NCBI GenBank assembly: GCA_036345935.2
Contig: JADWOT020000006.1
Location: 6,885,543 to 6,949,542, forward strand
Source of the DNA: Taenia hydatigena
Lineage: Eukaryota > Platyhelminthes > Cestoda > Cyclophyllidea > Taeniidae
Direction of reading: 5' to 3'
Length of the DNA stretch: 64,000 bases
Shown here: piece by piece, positions 26,346 to 39,724 of the stretch
How positions within the stretch are numbered: position 1 is the stretch's first letter
Layout: every line of letters starts with the position of its first letter
Position numbers and translations under genes: made by a program
Notes under the pieces: model-generated
The model's input: only the letters and a program-made list of their open reading frames with translations
Told to the model about the DNA's origin: nothing
Databases searched by the model: none

Positions 26346-27439
26346 TGCATAAAGGGTTGGAGAGGACGTGGAAAGTGAAAACGTCCAAGTATAATGCTTA
26401 GAGGAGGGGAGGCGGCTTGTGTGGGTGCGTGCGTGTGTGTGACTGCGCGCGACACCATCCCGACAAACTTCCCAGTCCCCTCCCCTCTCGCCCTCTCGTT
26501 TTCCTCCTCCTCGTCCGCCTTACCTCTCCACCACTTGCCCGTCGATTTGGGCAAACTATTAGCAGCAGTAGCAGCAGTTTTAGCAGCCATCGCGCTTGTG
26601 GTTATACCCCCACTGAAGCAATATACCTCGCACCTCTATTTTCGGCAGATTTGGATTAAAAATTGGCCACATTTTACGGAATCAAATGACGTCCGTAGTA
26701 AAATTAGTAAAATTTGGTTGTAGACAAATTTTCGCGCCTGACTTGTGCAATTATTGTGAAGGTTCAACGCTTAAAAATAGGCTAATTTACAATAATTGCA
26801 GCTGTCAAAAGTGATTCATCGGTATTTGTAGCGCACCGCATATAACCTGCAGCCTGCTCCCTCATAGGTATTTAATTTACATTTCAACAAGCTGTTAGAA
26901 GGCGTCAGATTTCGGGGTCTTTCTGGGCTACCCACCATTCGCACCAGATTCCTTATGACGCTAACGTCATAGGTCCACTCGGTCAGTCGAAGAAGCAATA
27001 CTTTATAAATATGAAAAGTTGAAGCATAGGATGGATAAGGAATCTTGCATGCAGCCTATGAACTTTTAGCATAAAGTAGGTTTATAAATCACGTAAAACG
27101 GTTTTGTATAGATGGGACACTAACCTCACGTCGTTATAAGGCGGCACGTGTAAAAGGTGCTCGCCAGAAGCATTAATCCGCAGTAATAAATTCCACAGGT
27201 ATTTTTAGGCGCGTGCGTGGGTGTTTTAAATCCAAAGGCTAGAAATCCAGTGCAGCGACAGTAGACTAGGGGGAAGGTGAATGACCGAATGAGTGAATGG
27301 GCGGGTGAATAGATTGATGGATAAGTAGACACGACGACCTATTGTTGATGACTTCTGATGACTGTGTGCGCGCGTCAGACACCAAGGCAGAAAAATAAAT
27401 GCAACAAAAATGCTGCTGGGGCAATGTGTTCTCGCGCAG

Positions 27440-27665
27440 CACTAACATACGCTCGCGGTACTGTGACTGGTCAAGTGGATGCGCGCTTTAACGCGTGCAT
27501 GCATCCCTTTGGACGTACATGTACGCACGGATGTACACGCACGTGCGCACGTAAAAATTAAAGTTTGTGCGAATGCAAGTGTGCGTGTGTGCGTGCGTGC
27601 ATGCGTGTTGCACGCTTGGAGGTGCATGTGTGCGTGCATGCGTGCTTGCTTGCTTGCACGTGCGC
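27440..27665. repeat. Degenerate GTGCGTGC/GCACGTAC alternating purine-pyrimidine tract
   Basis: About 220 bp dominated by alternating purine-pyrimidine steps (GTGCGTGCATGCGTG, ACGCACGTGCGCACG). It is open in several frames on both strands, producing His/Thr/Cys/Ala-rich nonsense peptides. Such sequence can adopt Z-DNA. Confidence 0.8.
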
Positions 27666-28410
27666 GTGTTCCTCATAAGCAGTCGTCCTTGAGAGGAGGG
27701 GCAAACCTATTGACTACTGCATTCTTATACAAAAAAGACAATCAATGCTCTTCTATCCGCGCGCTCTCTGTGTAAATATGCGCGGCCAGGAATAGACACA
27801 AAGGACAGGCACTTTGCTAATTGGCTGCGAAATCTGCCTGTCCACTGTGATTCGACTTTCTTCCCTCCATCGAGTGATTGTTACACCTGCACCAATTCCC
27901 CACATTCACATCTTTGCCGTCTTAGGGCGATGAGGGGGAGAAATGACTTATTGATGTGGTATTGCATGCAAACAAATACATTAATTTCACCCTAGAACTT
28001 GAAAGATACACAATGAAGCAGTTTACACTGCTCCTGGTGCAGTTAGCAGGTGCATACAACTCCTCATTTCATTTCCATAGCGCCAAATTATGCCAAGATT
28101 TTCACACATCAATTTGTAGCTAATAATAGTGTTAGTCAACTAGCAAGACACTTGTGAATATTCTGTGATCACTGGTGGTTAAGGGATCACACATGAAATA
28201 GACTCATTCAGCTATCGTTGGAAGGATGAATTATACTTCTAATGGTTTGTCTTTTAACTGGATTACGACATTGCATCGCCCACCTTGAGACACGGCCATC
28301 GACATTTACAACGCCTAGAAGGACAAAGTTTTGGCGAGTGACTCACACCATTCAGGTGCTGTTAAGCCAAGACTAAGGCGCAATTAAAACCAAGGGTCAG
28401 TTCACAACTT

Positions 28411-28423
28411 CCCCCCCCCCCCC
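28411..28423. repeat. Poly(C) tract of 13
   Basis: A run of 13 cytosines followed by a CTTCTCCCCTTCTCC pyrimidine stretch. Homopolymer length may be unreliable in the assembly. Confidence 0.8.
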
Positions 28424-31400
28424 TTCTCCCCTTCTCCGGTTAGACAGAACGAGACGAAAGCGAGTGAGACATAGGGTTTGTGACCCCACTATCCACACCA
28501 CAGTAACGAATTAAACACTTTCGTGGATTTCACTGTAGACACAAATTGGCTAGAGGTATGAAGACACGACTTGTGCAAGCAGCTAGGTACATGCAGGAGG
28601 CAGGGGGGTAAAAGTGCTATTTCATTTTTGCCTCTTAATTTAAAAAAAAGACAGAGTAATTGTACTTCTCATGCACATGGAATGCAACACGGAGTGTTCC
28701 CTCTCGGTCTTATTTCACGAAAAGTTGTGTTGTGTATTAAAACAGGTCCCATTTATGATATAGAAATGAAAGATTTCAAGGTATCTTCTGGCACCTCCAA
28801 GAATCAACAATGTTTAAAGCATAAGAGGTTGACGAGTCTAAAACAGTAAACCACGAATCCAGTCTACCTTTTCTGGGGAACTTAAAAATTACTGTCAATT
28901 TGATCATTTTTCATGTTCTAAAGCAGTGGATGACTCACTACACCAAATTTAAACCTCTGAGTTGAACATCTCGTCGATTAGCCAATGAAAATCGGACGCA
29001 ATATAGAGCCCTTTCAGGTCAACAGTCAGACGACCTGCATATCTGTTTATGCTGGATTTAAATGGCGCACCCTAAAGCGCATTTTGTTGGCTAACCAAAT
29101 CACTATTTTTTGCTCAATTTGTTTCATTTCTTAGAGGCTCAGAGGAGAGGGAGTGACCTATTACTTCTGCCTCCCAAAGCAAGCAGCCTTCTTTAAACGA
29201 CTATTCTAGCGGCACAAATGGATAAATTCATAGAATGGACACACTCAGAAGTCTGCAATTTATCATGTGCACTATTTTAAAATTTTTTGCTTTTACTTCC
29301 ACCACACTTGGTAACATAATAGCAGAGCGGAATCAAGCAATACTGCCTAGAAGTTTTTACGACACCCATTGTCACTTACTTTGATAGGTCAAACTCAAGC
29401 AATCTTTTTATTGCGCGATTTTTTGTAACTAGTTATAATTAACTGACATCAAGCAAATGTCACTTATGCGTGACGCTGTCAATGTGTAAAAAAGGATTTA
29501 TCAAAGCAGCGTTCTGAGCAGACGTGATTCAGTTGTTCTGTGTCTTTTAAGCGAGATTTCGGTGGTTGAAGTGCAAATTGGTCTTGGGCTGGTAAAATTT
29601 GCTTTGAATCTACATCTAGTATTTATGCTCAGGCTAATATTCCCGAAAGGGTAAGGACTGCAAGCTTAAAGCTACCACTAAGCACTTCATTTCGAACCAA
29701 TTCGTAAGGTTGCACACCTATGCTATGCTTCTGAGACTGAACGAAATCAAAATCATTAAGATGTCGTTGATTTAGAGTCTCGCACTTCCTTGAAAACGGT
29801 GAGAAACACACTTGCAGCAATATTTTGGCTTATTGCGGAGCTGAAATTACATAAAGAATGAAACTAACCTAGCCGAGAGGTTGAAGTTTCATTAATGCTT
29901 GTTTGATCAACGCAGACCGTGAGTACGCTGAATCGGGTCATTTTAATGTAGGCGAATCATTAGTTAAGCCATTTCATCCGTCTGAATTGCATCTACCCAG
30001 AGGTGAATTCTCATAAATCTACTCAGCGAAACGCTCAAGCACTCCTGATGCCCTTTACCACTCACAGAAGTTTCACTGAAAGAAACTATTCTAGCATTTG
30101 GTTTTGTTAACCGGATCGATGCGTTGTTGTCCACTCCAACTGGATGCTCTGCCAATGCATCGAGAAGGTGGGATTTCATTCAAATCTGCCTTACCAAAGT
30201 GGCTGTCAATTGAAAGGAGCTTGCACAGGAAAACCCAATTGATCACTCGTAGGCAATAATCCGAATGTGGGCTAAGTAGATTAGATTTTCTGGAACACAC
30301 TTCTGGAGGAGATTCAGGTGCGAAACCTGAAACTTGATGCAAGACGTAGCCTCTGCGACGCATAAATTCTATCCACTGCAACACGGGACTAACTTGATTG
30401 GTGAAATGGATTATGAGTGAAAGCAATTCAAGCAATTTTTCGAGCGATTTTTCACAATACCACACTCCATAAAATTTCTCGAAAATGAAGTTTAAAAACT
30501 TATTTGAGGCGTGAATTCTTGACGTATACATTCAAATGTGGCCATTCTTCTTCTTCATTTTACAGTAAACAAATCTAGATTCTTTAAGCTAAATAAAAGC
30601 ACTTCATTTGCTTGTCACTTTAGACCTCATTAATATTTTAGGGAGTGGTAATGACTCACCTTTCTCGAATTGTATGTAGCGCCCTTAGTTTTTCTGAAGA
30701 CGAAAAAGTCATAATACTAGGGTAGGATATGTACCGTCAACGCACAGGAGGGCTGAGGCACTACTGGCATGGCCCGGAACACTATGCCACCGCCCAGCGG
30801 AAGCACAGAAGCCCAGCTTTAAGTGCCCACGCAACCAAAACGAAGCGTTAACCATTTCAAGTGTTACACAGCCCCCTCTCCTTTCGAGCGCCGTTCCCGG
30901 CGCATCCCCATGGGCAACCGCTTGTATCGGCCATCACAATGTGGTCGACGCTGCGGAGAAAACCACCCACGAACCTACCGCGTCAGTCATCATATCTGCA
31001 AGCAGCTGAGGGCACACTTGACAATTACGTCACTGAACCCTTTTGCCAATTATGCGGGGGAACGTGTGGACCATCACGTCCATTCCTGGCCTGGACCAAA
31101 AGCCGAGTCATTTAACGAGAGACGCAACCTAAAAATGAACTCGTGGGAAAAAGATTTCGCATCCATTTCTCCCCATCACTTTAATTTCACTTCAATGCTG
31201 CCCAGTTGCATCAAACTAGGTTCGGTTCGGTGAGCAGAAAATAGGCACCGTAGACAGCTCCGTAAAGAACTTTTCCAGTTAGTTCATGGTCACGGCCAGT
31301 GCTGCCTCATTAATAGCTTTCATGCGGAGCACAGGACCAAGGTGGTTGCTGGATGTTAACGTCATTTTTAGCTCTTCCCTTAGGGGATTGTCACAGATTT

Positions 31401-33484
31401 TCTCAACCGCAACTTATACCCTTTCTGTACTCAGATAGGGTTTAGCATCCGGGTATAGAAATCAGAATAGTTGTCCCTTGAACTCGGGTTTGCTTTTCGC
31501 TACAAATAATGTGGCGCCCCGAGGTTTTCTAAATGAAAGATGTCAAGACAAAAGCAGAATTTGTATTGCCAACGTTCAGACGGGTTGCGAAGCTCCTAGC
31601 ATGGCCAGGAGTCAATGCTGTCCACAACGACTGAGCCTTAAGTGCCTGCGTGCATAAAGTGATCAAAACATTCCATTTTAAGCATGCAGTACTATTTTTT
31701 GCAAAACAGGAATCACAGTGATTGGCATCAGAGCCTGTTATCGGTGTTTACGGTGAGAAAATTGACAACACAGACATTTGTTACCACCTGATTCGAATAA
31801 AGCTTGACAAATCGATATCACCGTGTCATCGAGGTCAAAGTTGAAGCAATACTTCTATTTACCGAATTCGAGAATCACGATTTCCATTGATGCTTAAATT
31901 CTTAAGAATTTTTTAAGGCTTTCTTGTGGAAATAAGTACAATCTAGAGATTAGTGTAATTCCAAGATTTGTCTTCCCTAAACGACTTATTGTGACTTCTA
32001 GAAACATGTGACTTACGATTGTTAATCAGCATACATTATGAAGCATGGATATACGCAACAGTCTGTTGCTAAGTTCCCATCATCCGGATTCCCCATTTCA
32101 TTAAGTACGGGTTGAACCGCTTTAAGAATCAAGTTTACTGTAGTTCAAAGCCACAAATGCTTTGCAAATTTTTATTACTTTTTGCAAGGGTGCAGTGGGA
32201 GGATGCATCGTAAAGAAATGGTTTAAACTATTTCTTCAGCATATATTATTGAACCCCAAAAAAATAATCAACCCATTCTTCCCCTCTTTCACCCTATAAA
32301 CACCCGCCTTTGGGAAGGGAACGTGCGCTGACAGACCTGCTTGTGATAAGAAATGAGTTTTGCATTTCAATATCCGTTAACTGAACGAACAAATCACCGG
32401 CTACCCTCAAGCCATCCACTCACTATCGACCCCACACTTCTAAGGCCAGCACGACCTCATTCTCACAGGACAATGCTTGCCTTATTTGGAAGCGCGGTGT
32501 ACTGCAGATGCAACCGCTCACTATGAATGAATTAGTCCCAATTATGGCTAAAAGCAACCCAGTAGACATAAAACGGTTGAGTTAAAGATATGTAAGAAAA
32601 TTCCTTCTTCGTCTCATTCAAAAAATGTCAGAAGTAGTCAATTAGTCGGGAGAATAAACTTTTGCTGCACTCCAGGATGAAAGGGAAGGAAGGCGGGAAG
32701 GGTGGGATTATTTTGGCTTTTCGAAACAAAACATCAATTTTGCTTTGTAATTAAAGGACCGAACCCACACCTAGAAGGCCATGCTAAACCTGTTGATTTG
32801 CCCATTAACTTGATTGCTAATCGAATATTAAATACAAGGCGCTGCAATTCCTGTTGCCCTGCCACAATCACCGTCAGCGCCACCGACTTAAGTGATCTTG
32901 AAAGTGTGGAACGTTGCAATCCATAGTGAAGTGGTTATACGTCTTTGCGTGCAAATTTCGAACCACGGATATGGAGATGAAAATGGCTGTAGGTTTTAAT
33001 TTTTGCATTCAGTATATGAAGCTGAATGTGAGAATGAAGCTTTATCCGTAGGTGGCTTCAACTCCCGAAAATTAAATCCACATCACTATATTTTATGCTA
33101 CAGTTGAATAGTGTATTTGTTGGGACGACTGGTGAGAACTTTTGTAGACTGGTCAAGATAGGCTAAATTGCATTCTTACGGCCCGAGTAAATCCCTGCTT
33201 CCTCCCTCACATCGGACGAAGTAAGGCAGTTAGCAGTAGCAGAAGGCCTTTTTGACATTATTTTGAGTATTAATGCCGTCCTAATAATTAAGGTTTGATC
33301 AACCACAAAGTAATCATTTAAGCATTCTACCGATTCTCCAAGGCCTGGCTTAATGTGGATGGTGATGAGGTTTTTTCCACAGCGCAGGACAGGGCTAGAA
33401 CTTTGCTATCTGATTTTGCACAAATCCACAGAGTGTGTGAGAGTAAACGGATGTTAATAGTGGCAAGGAGGCAAGCAGGATAGC

Positions 33485-33575
33485 AGGAGAAGCGGGCGGG
33501 CGGGCGGGCGGACAGGCAAGCAGGCAGGCAAGCGGACGGGTGTAGGCAGGCGGGCGGGCGGGCAGGCAGTTCATT
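33485..33575. repeat. GGGC/GGCA tetranucleotide microsatellite
   Basis: Units of GGGC with interspersed GGCA and GGAC, interrupted once by GTGTAGGC. It yields a false Pro/Ala/Cys-rich frame on the minus strand. Confidence 0.8.
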
Positions 33576-35547
33576 GATTGTGCGAACATCGCAGCCGTTT
33601 TCCTGGTGATTAACTCTTGCAGCTACCACCACCACCACCAACTGCAGCCCTCCTCAATGGCCTCCTTTTTTCCCTCTTTCTCTATCTATGCCCCGCCCAA
33701 TTCACGCAAATTTGCCAGTGAAAGGGTAGCGATAGCCCACTTCAGAAGGGAACTTTTTCGCTGCCTGAATTGTCTTCTTAGAGCGCATTCAGTGTGCTGA
33801 GAGATAGAGAGGTAGGTAAGGAGAAAAGGAGGGAGGTAGAGATGAGGGAGAGGAAGAATTATTGTCCAATCCTCACCCTCCTACTTCCCACTTGCCTGAT
33901 GACCTTCCTCCCAGTAATGGCTAACATCTTTTCTTGGCATCGACATTTGGCAATCGCGTAATCCCATGCAAAACGCAGTAGACGATTTGGAAATAAAAGT
34001 AAGATCAAAATGGGGATGTTGGAAATGAGCTACAACATTTTACACAGGTAAAATTAGCAATACCTTATCGCAGTGGAAAAGCATTATGGACTGTAAATTA
34101 TCAGGCAAGCCACCGAAAGAAGTCTTCCTCAGCTACCTAGTTTCCATTCCATGCTTAGCTACCTCATGATTACTAACATGTGGAAATAATGCGAGTTTTG
34201 CAGTCTGAAAAAGTTGCACTTTGAGTAAGACATTATAGACATACCAGGATTGAAAAGTAGACAAAAAAACCATTGCTTCTAAATTTCTAGCGACTCCAAA
34301 CGATGCCATTTCGTTCGTGTGCCGGTTCTACGTGGAATGTGTAAAAGAAAAAAAAAACTTAGTGGCAAAAGTGCTTCAGCTCAGCACAACTGAACATTAT
34401 AGTGTCCATGGCTATTACACAATAATGCCGATTCACAACATGTTTAACAATGTTTTATAATTAAAATGCACAAGCCTATCTCATGATGTGGTAATTAAAC
34501 TGAGGTGATTCTCTTGAAACATATATTCGCACTAAAGGCTTAACTTATTCTCATTTTGCGCAAATTTCGAATTCACTCATAATTTAGGTACATGCAGAAA
34601 GAAGCTAACCCATCTTGACTGTGATTGCATCACTTAAAATGACCAAATATTATTTTTAGACATCTGTGCATATAGTGTAGGTCGAACATTTCCTAAAACC
34701 TCTTTTATTTTAGGGTTTTGATTGCACCATTTGAGTAAGTGGGAATTCGAAATGGAACATTCGAATCATCTTACAAGGCTCAGGCGATAGATCTGCCGTA
34801 AATTGTGATTTTCGTACAGCATCAAAATGCTGTTGTGGTTCTATGATATCTGCACTAATGTACTTTTAGCTACTCAGGCTCTTCGGTCATCGCAATTTGC
34901 ACTTCCATCAAGCGAGATGGTCTTTAAGGTGTTTTATAGTTTCCTGTAAGCTGCTACAAATTTTCTCTCCCATCGGTATAATCGTTCGAAAATGAGGAAA
35001 GACTGGAGGTGTAACAATATAAAGCAATGCGTTTTGCTTAAAAAACAAGTTTAAAATGAGAGGTGAGCAGATTTGAACAAAATTGTGGCAGAGGGCTTTG
35101 TCAAACCCTGAGGTAGTGGAAAACCCCGACTCTTTAGTGGGGTGTTGACGATTTGTCAAATGCTATGGTACACCACAACAAATTTTTTCCTCAAGCTAGT
35201 ATTTTCGATTTAGGGAGTGAGAGCGAATTAGTAAATTGGATCATCGCTGCAAAACTACAACAGACATGCCGGAATATTGTCTTCAAAGCATTATCGCAAG
35301 CATTACATGAAAAGAGACACATTTTTCTGTTAAGCATTGAAGTAAATGGCATGTTAAAATTATCATGACGCAATGGACATCGATGCATTACGATTAATGG
35401 TTATTCGCATATTATGGCAGCATTTTGAGATTGGAAGCTAAATCTCGGTCTAGACTACCATAAACTCAATAAAAGTACTTTATAAACATCTGCGCGCTGT
35501 AATTCAACTGAATAAAATAAGTCTTTTTCAAGGTCAAAATGGTATAA

Positions 35548-38500
35548 ATGAGTGGAATGTGTTTTCGCCTAAATAACTTTGCACTACTGTTATTGCTATC
35601 GCTGACTTGTTTACGGTGCCTCCCCGTCATAAAATGGACACAATATCCGTGCGGCTATGACAGTCCCGTTGTTTATGACAGTGCTCTCCTTGTTGAAGAT
35701 GAAAGTATCCATTTATCATGTTCTGTTTGTTCGCATTGTGAACCATATCTCGAAGAATGCAAAAAGGACTTCAGCCTTAGGAATTGGATGAAATCACTTC
35801 GCACTAAAGTTGAGAAGCCAAAAAAGCTGGGCAAAACACTATTTTCAGATGCTTCGAACATTCGCGAGAGGTATTATTAGACTGTATTCAATTTGATTAC
35901 TTTTTTAAAATTGTGATGCCTTTTAAATTAAGACTAAAGTAAGCAATTGGCAATTACGGCGTTTTGAATGGTTGTTGGGGGTGTATGTTGATTGTTGATT
36001 ACGATCAAATAATAGTCACCGAGATATACTGTCAAACACATATATCGCTATTGTTCCTCCAAATATTTTAAGAAAGTTTTATTGTTTATCGACTAACATA
36101 TAACTTTTCGTTAAAACGTTTTTTTAAATAGAGTCCGTTTCCGACTCTTTGCGGGATTCGGATCCATTCCTGATGATATCCTTCGATCCGAGTCTAAGAA
36201 CACCCTCTTAAAGCAGTTCTTTCTGAAAAACTACACAAAACAACAGCTAAACTTGTTTTATACAGTAGAAAAGCCCGGCAGAGCGCCACAACGAATAACT
36301 TCAATGAAGACACAATACACATCCCCTCGTGTCTACGTGTACATGGATCAACTCGTTCTCCGTCAGACACGAACAAAAGATACAGGTATATACACATGCA
36401 TGTATCGTGGGCGTCCACGCATCATCTGGGCTATTACCGTACTCGCCGCTGGCAAGGAGCCCTATCGGCAGACTATTGCACCTATGATTTACCTTGACAA
36501 CAACGTGACTGATAAAAAAGCTTCCAAATCAATCAGAACTTTAAGGCAGAAAACCATCATTCCAGCTAATATTCAGGTGAAGTTTAGTTATCTCTAAGTA
36601 CCTTATAAAAAGCAAAAGTGGTGAATTTTTTTATCTTAAGTGAGCAGAATGTCTAGTAAAAGTAATAGCAGAAAAGCACAGGTAATTGGGCAGATAATTA
36701 AATCAGATATCTTTTGACTGAAAAACGATCTGGGTGCTTCACACGGAGAACACTAGCGTACATTAATGGAGTTCTAAGTACCACGTTTCAATTGGGCAAA
36801 TCTATTTTAGAAATTGTCTTCAAACTAGGTGATGTTTTAAAAGCAGGCTCACTTTTCTACAGACAAATCTATAAAAATAATCTAGAATCAGATTCTTGTG
36901 CTAGGGCGCATCTCACAGCTGCTTTTAACCTGATGCTACTTTAATGATCCAAAGTCGTACACTTGAGTCACCCGCGAACTTCTGCACTGCAGGAGGTCTT
37001 AAATCAGGGGCATAAAAATTTGGTTATAGCTTGCTTGTGTAAACATTTCTTTGAAGACGATCCTCATTTGTTCGAAGCGTGCCAAAATTTACTCCAAAAA
37101 AGCACAATTAAAGTAGAAAATTAAGACTTCCGTTATAAGTCGCCACAGTTCATATAACCAACAGTAAATGTCGTCCTTCTGGGACAGAGTTTTTTTTGAA
37201 GAAATCAAGATTTTGACATTCTTAAGCGATTTTTGCCAAAGCTATTACTAGATCGGTGTTTGACTTATAGCTGACTGTGCCACAGGGTCCTAGAGTTAGA
37301 CGAAGGCCTAGCACACCATTAAAAGAGGTGGTATGAAAGTAGTTGAGTTACGAGGGTCTAGGAGAGGATGCATAATTAAAGTTCAGTTTTAAATTGGTGA
37401 AAAAACTACTTGCTCTTTTTCCCAGATATTTACCTCATGGGGTCCATGGTCGTCCTGCGTGCCATGCGTGGCCCAGCTGCCCCCAGGTATCCCTGAACTC
37501 GGTCTCTTTGAACGTGGCGGTGAGGGCTTTCAGATGCGCGTCGGCACATGTTATGCACGCATGCTTGATAGCTTCTTCCCCGTGAGGCCTTACAAGCTGG
37601 CACGCTATGCTACGAAGCCACTTCGACAATTTGGCCGCTCTGGGTTGCCCTGTCGCTCCCACCTCATTGCCCGTGGGGTAGCGGAGTCGGGTATTCGGGC
37701 ACTCAAGAAACGACCCAGCGAACTCATCATTCGACCCTGTTATCGGCCTTGCCCTGCTCCAAAGGACTCGTATGTTACCTCAATTACTATTCCTTTTCGC
37801 AGACGGCTGGTAGTAATGGGTGGTCGTCTGCCCAAAAAGTGTTGTCGACCGCAATTTAGTCGATCATCATGGAGATTTTAGTCACTAGCGTTTTATCTGC
37901 AAGGGGGCTTATAGCCTTTTTGCTTCATAATAAACCTGATTTATTGGTTTTGTTCTCTTTATCGGTGATCCACCCTTAACAATAAGATGAAATCACAAAG
38001 TGGCAACTTTTATGTAAGAATATTGTCACTTGTGTTTTTGCTGACTATATCTGCTATTTGCTTCTGCAAATAAAAACACTTGTAAGTGCAAAACTCTTAA
38101 CCCTTTGTCTCGTTAGGAAGGGATTATTAGATGTAATAGTGATTATGTCAATAAATACCCTTGTAGTTTACGACATTTATACAATCTTCATTATAGGTTT
38201 GTGTCATTCTTGAAATCAAAATTTAGATGTTCTGGACAGCTTTTTTGATGAGCATATTGCTGATTCGTATTAATTAATAATTTAAATCACCTAGACAATC
38301 ACATCATTACCAAAGTTTAACAGAAGTAGGGCAGCGGATTCAACCAACATTGCAAGCTCACCCCTTACAAGCTCATTAGAAGAATCAGCTCTAAAGGAAA
38401 TCGGATGCAATGGAACAGTTTATAATAAATAAACCCGAAAACCAAATTCTCTTATCCGAACCTACTCCTGCAGGACTTTCTTAATGTGGATTCGTAGAAA

Positions 38501-39724
38501 TTTCCATGAACAACTCCGATTTTTACTTATAAAGTATGGGCGGTAGGATTCCTTATTGTTTCAAACCGATTCACCTTTACCGGGGATAACGCTCGTTTTC
38601 GCTTAACTCAGTCAAAAATATCTACCAAGCTGAATATCATTTACATCCCCTTCACTTGATTCGCTACCCTATTCTGAACTATCTTCACTCATTCGTTCAT
38701 TCATTCATTCAGTCATTCAACAAATCATAATTCTGTTCCTTGAAATGCCATCAACAGCGGAGATCACCTTGAAACCCAATGAAGCATTTTGCATTTCAAA
38801 TAGATGGAAGTATTATTAACCATTCATTGATAGTGCTCAAAATGGGTTGATGCTTTGGGAACTGCAGTCCAACAAAATACGATTAAATATCTCACTAGCT
38901 CGCTTATCTCTTTACAGCTTAAAAATCGTACTGATAAATCTCGCCACACCCCACATCCAAAACACCGACAATGAACCATACATTGGCACCATTTTTTTCC
39001 TATCGCGATGGATCTTTAGCAGTGGCTACCTTTCCTCACTGACAGACTCCTCTACTCATTCATTCCCTTTACCCGCGGCATGGTAAAGGCGAGTGCACTG
39101 GAGGCGGCCGATGAAGTACCAAAACCATCGATGAAACGAATACGCATTAAGGATGGCGACAGTTTCGTCCTCTCCTGCCCCTTGCGCGGCACTGTTCACT
39201 CGCCAATTTCCTGGTTTCGCCTTCCTACCAGCAAAAGTGAGACTAGTAATCTCACCGCCACTGCACTCATGGCAGGCGCGTTTGGCGCCTTCGGAACCCC
39301 ATCTGGCTGGCTGGCCTTCCACGCGGAACAGGTGAACCTCTCCACCCTACTGACGAAGACGCGTGGTAGGGTGCGCCTCGACCCTGCATACCATTTGATT
39401 TACGCCGAGGCTAAGTCGGCCAGTGATGCTGCGGTGGACAGCGAGAGTGGACGTTTGCCCATCTTCCGTCTGGCCTGTGTGCATGGAGATGCTCGTGGCA
39501 GCAACTTCAAGTGGTCCGATTGGACGGGAGTGCTCACGGTGGAGACGATTGTGCGGTGGTCACAATTAGAGGTTATTACGGGTCTGAGTACTGCGGTAGC
39601 CGTTCTTATGCCTGCATTTCTTTCACTCGCGACTGTCTGTATGGCTGTTAAGTGCCTGGTGGATGAGAGGAAAGCTGCTATGCGAGCTGCTGCAGCAGGG
39701 AGAAACCAAAGACCCAAAATATAA
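35548..39724 (+). CDS. FAM187-like immunoglobulin-domain type I membrane protein, four exons
   Basis: Exons 35548-35870, 36132-36576, 37426-37769 and 39094-39724 keep frame throughout, giving 580 aa. Seen: a signal peptide with a Leu-rich core (residues about 10-24); a first Ig-like domain from Cys near 57 to the DTGIYTC motif near 196; a cysteine-containing linker starting WGPWSSCVPC and continuing RVGTCYARM, LPCRSHL and IIRPCYRPCP; a second Ig-like domain (FVLSCPL near 398, FRLACVHG near 498); one transmembrane segment near 530-555; and a short basic tail. The order and the linker (WxxW..C..C, then G.CY, then RPC..PC) match vertebrate FAM187A, which is 413 aa. The function of FAM187 is poorly known; a cell-surface adhesion or receptor role is inference. 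The least secure junction is exon 3 to 4: donor GTATGT at 37770, acceptor ending 39093 with a weak pyrimidine tract. Confidence 0.78.
37770..37934 (+). other. Alternative 3' end of the FAM187-like gene (intronic stop and poly(A) signal)
   Basis: If the donor at 37770 is not used, exon 3 stays open for 36 more codons to a stop at 37879-37881. A canonical AATAAA follows at 37929-37934. This would give a protein with only the first Ig domain and linker and no transmembrane segment. Confidence 0.4.
38691..38719. repeat. CATT tetranucleotide repeat
   Basis: About seven near-perfect CATT/CATTCA units inside the last intron of the FAM187-like gene. Confidence 0.65.

Larger units (their letters stand above)
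24300..35547. other. Long region without a supported gene (upstream of both BAZ2-like and FAM187-like genes)
   Basis: The BAZ2-like and FAM187-like genes diverge from here, so the region should hold both promoters and the missing 5' end of BAZ2. I find no family motifs on either strand. The open frames present lie in simple-sequence tracts (Pro/Thr/His/Ala runs). Locally GC-rich sequence at 24.9-25.4 and 26.2-26.6 kb is a plausible promoter zone for BAZ2; this is inference only. Confidence 0.5.

Noticed and set aside
26156..26723. Overlapping Pro/Ser-rich open frames on both strands
   Set aside because: They arise from the GGAGG purine tract and CA/TG-rich flanks; no domain, no splice-consistent extension.
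27358..27775. Cys/Ala/Arg- and His/Thr-rich frames in the 27.5 kb region
   Set aside because: Products of an alternating GTGC repeat; open in several frames at once, typical of simple sequence.
33327..33641. Pro/Ala/Cys-rich minus-strand frame
   Set aside because: Translation of a GGGC microsatellite.
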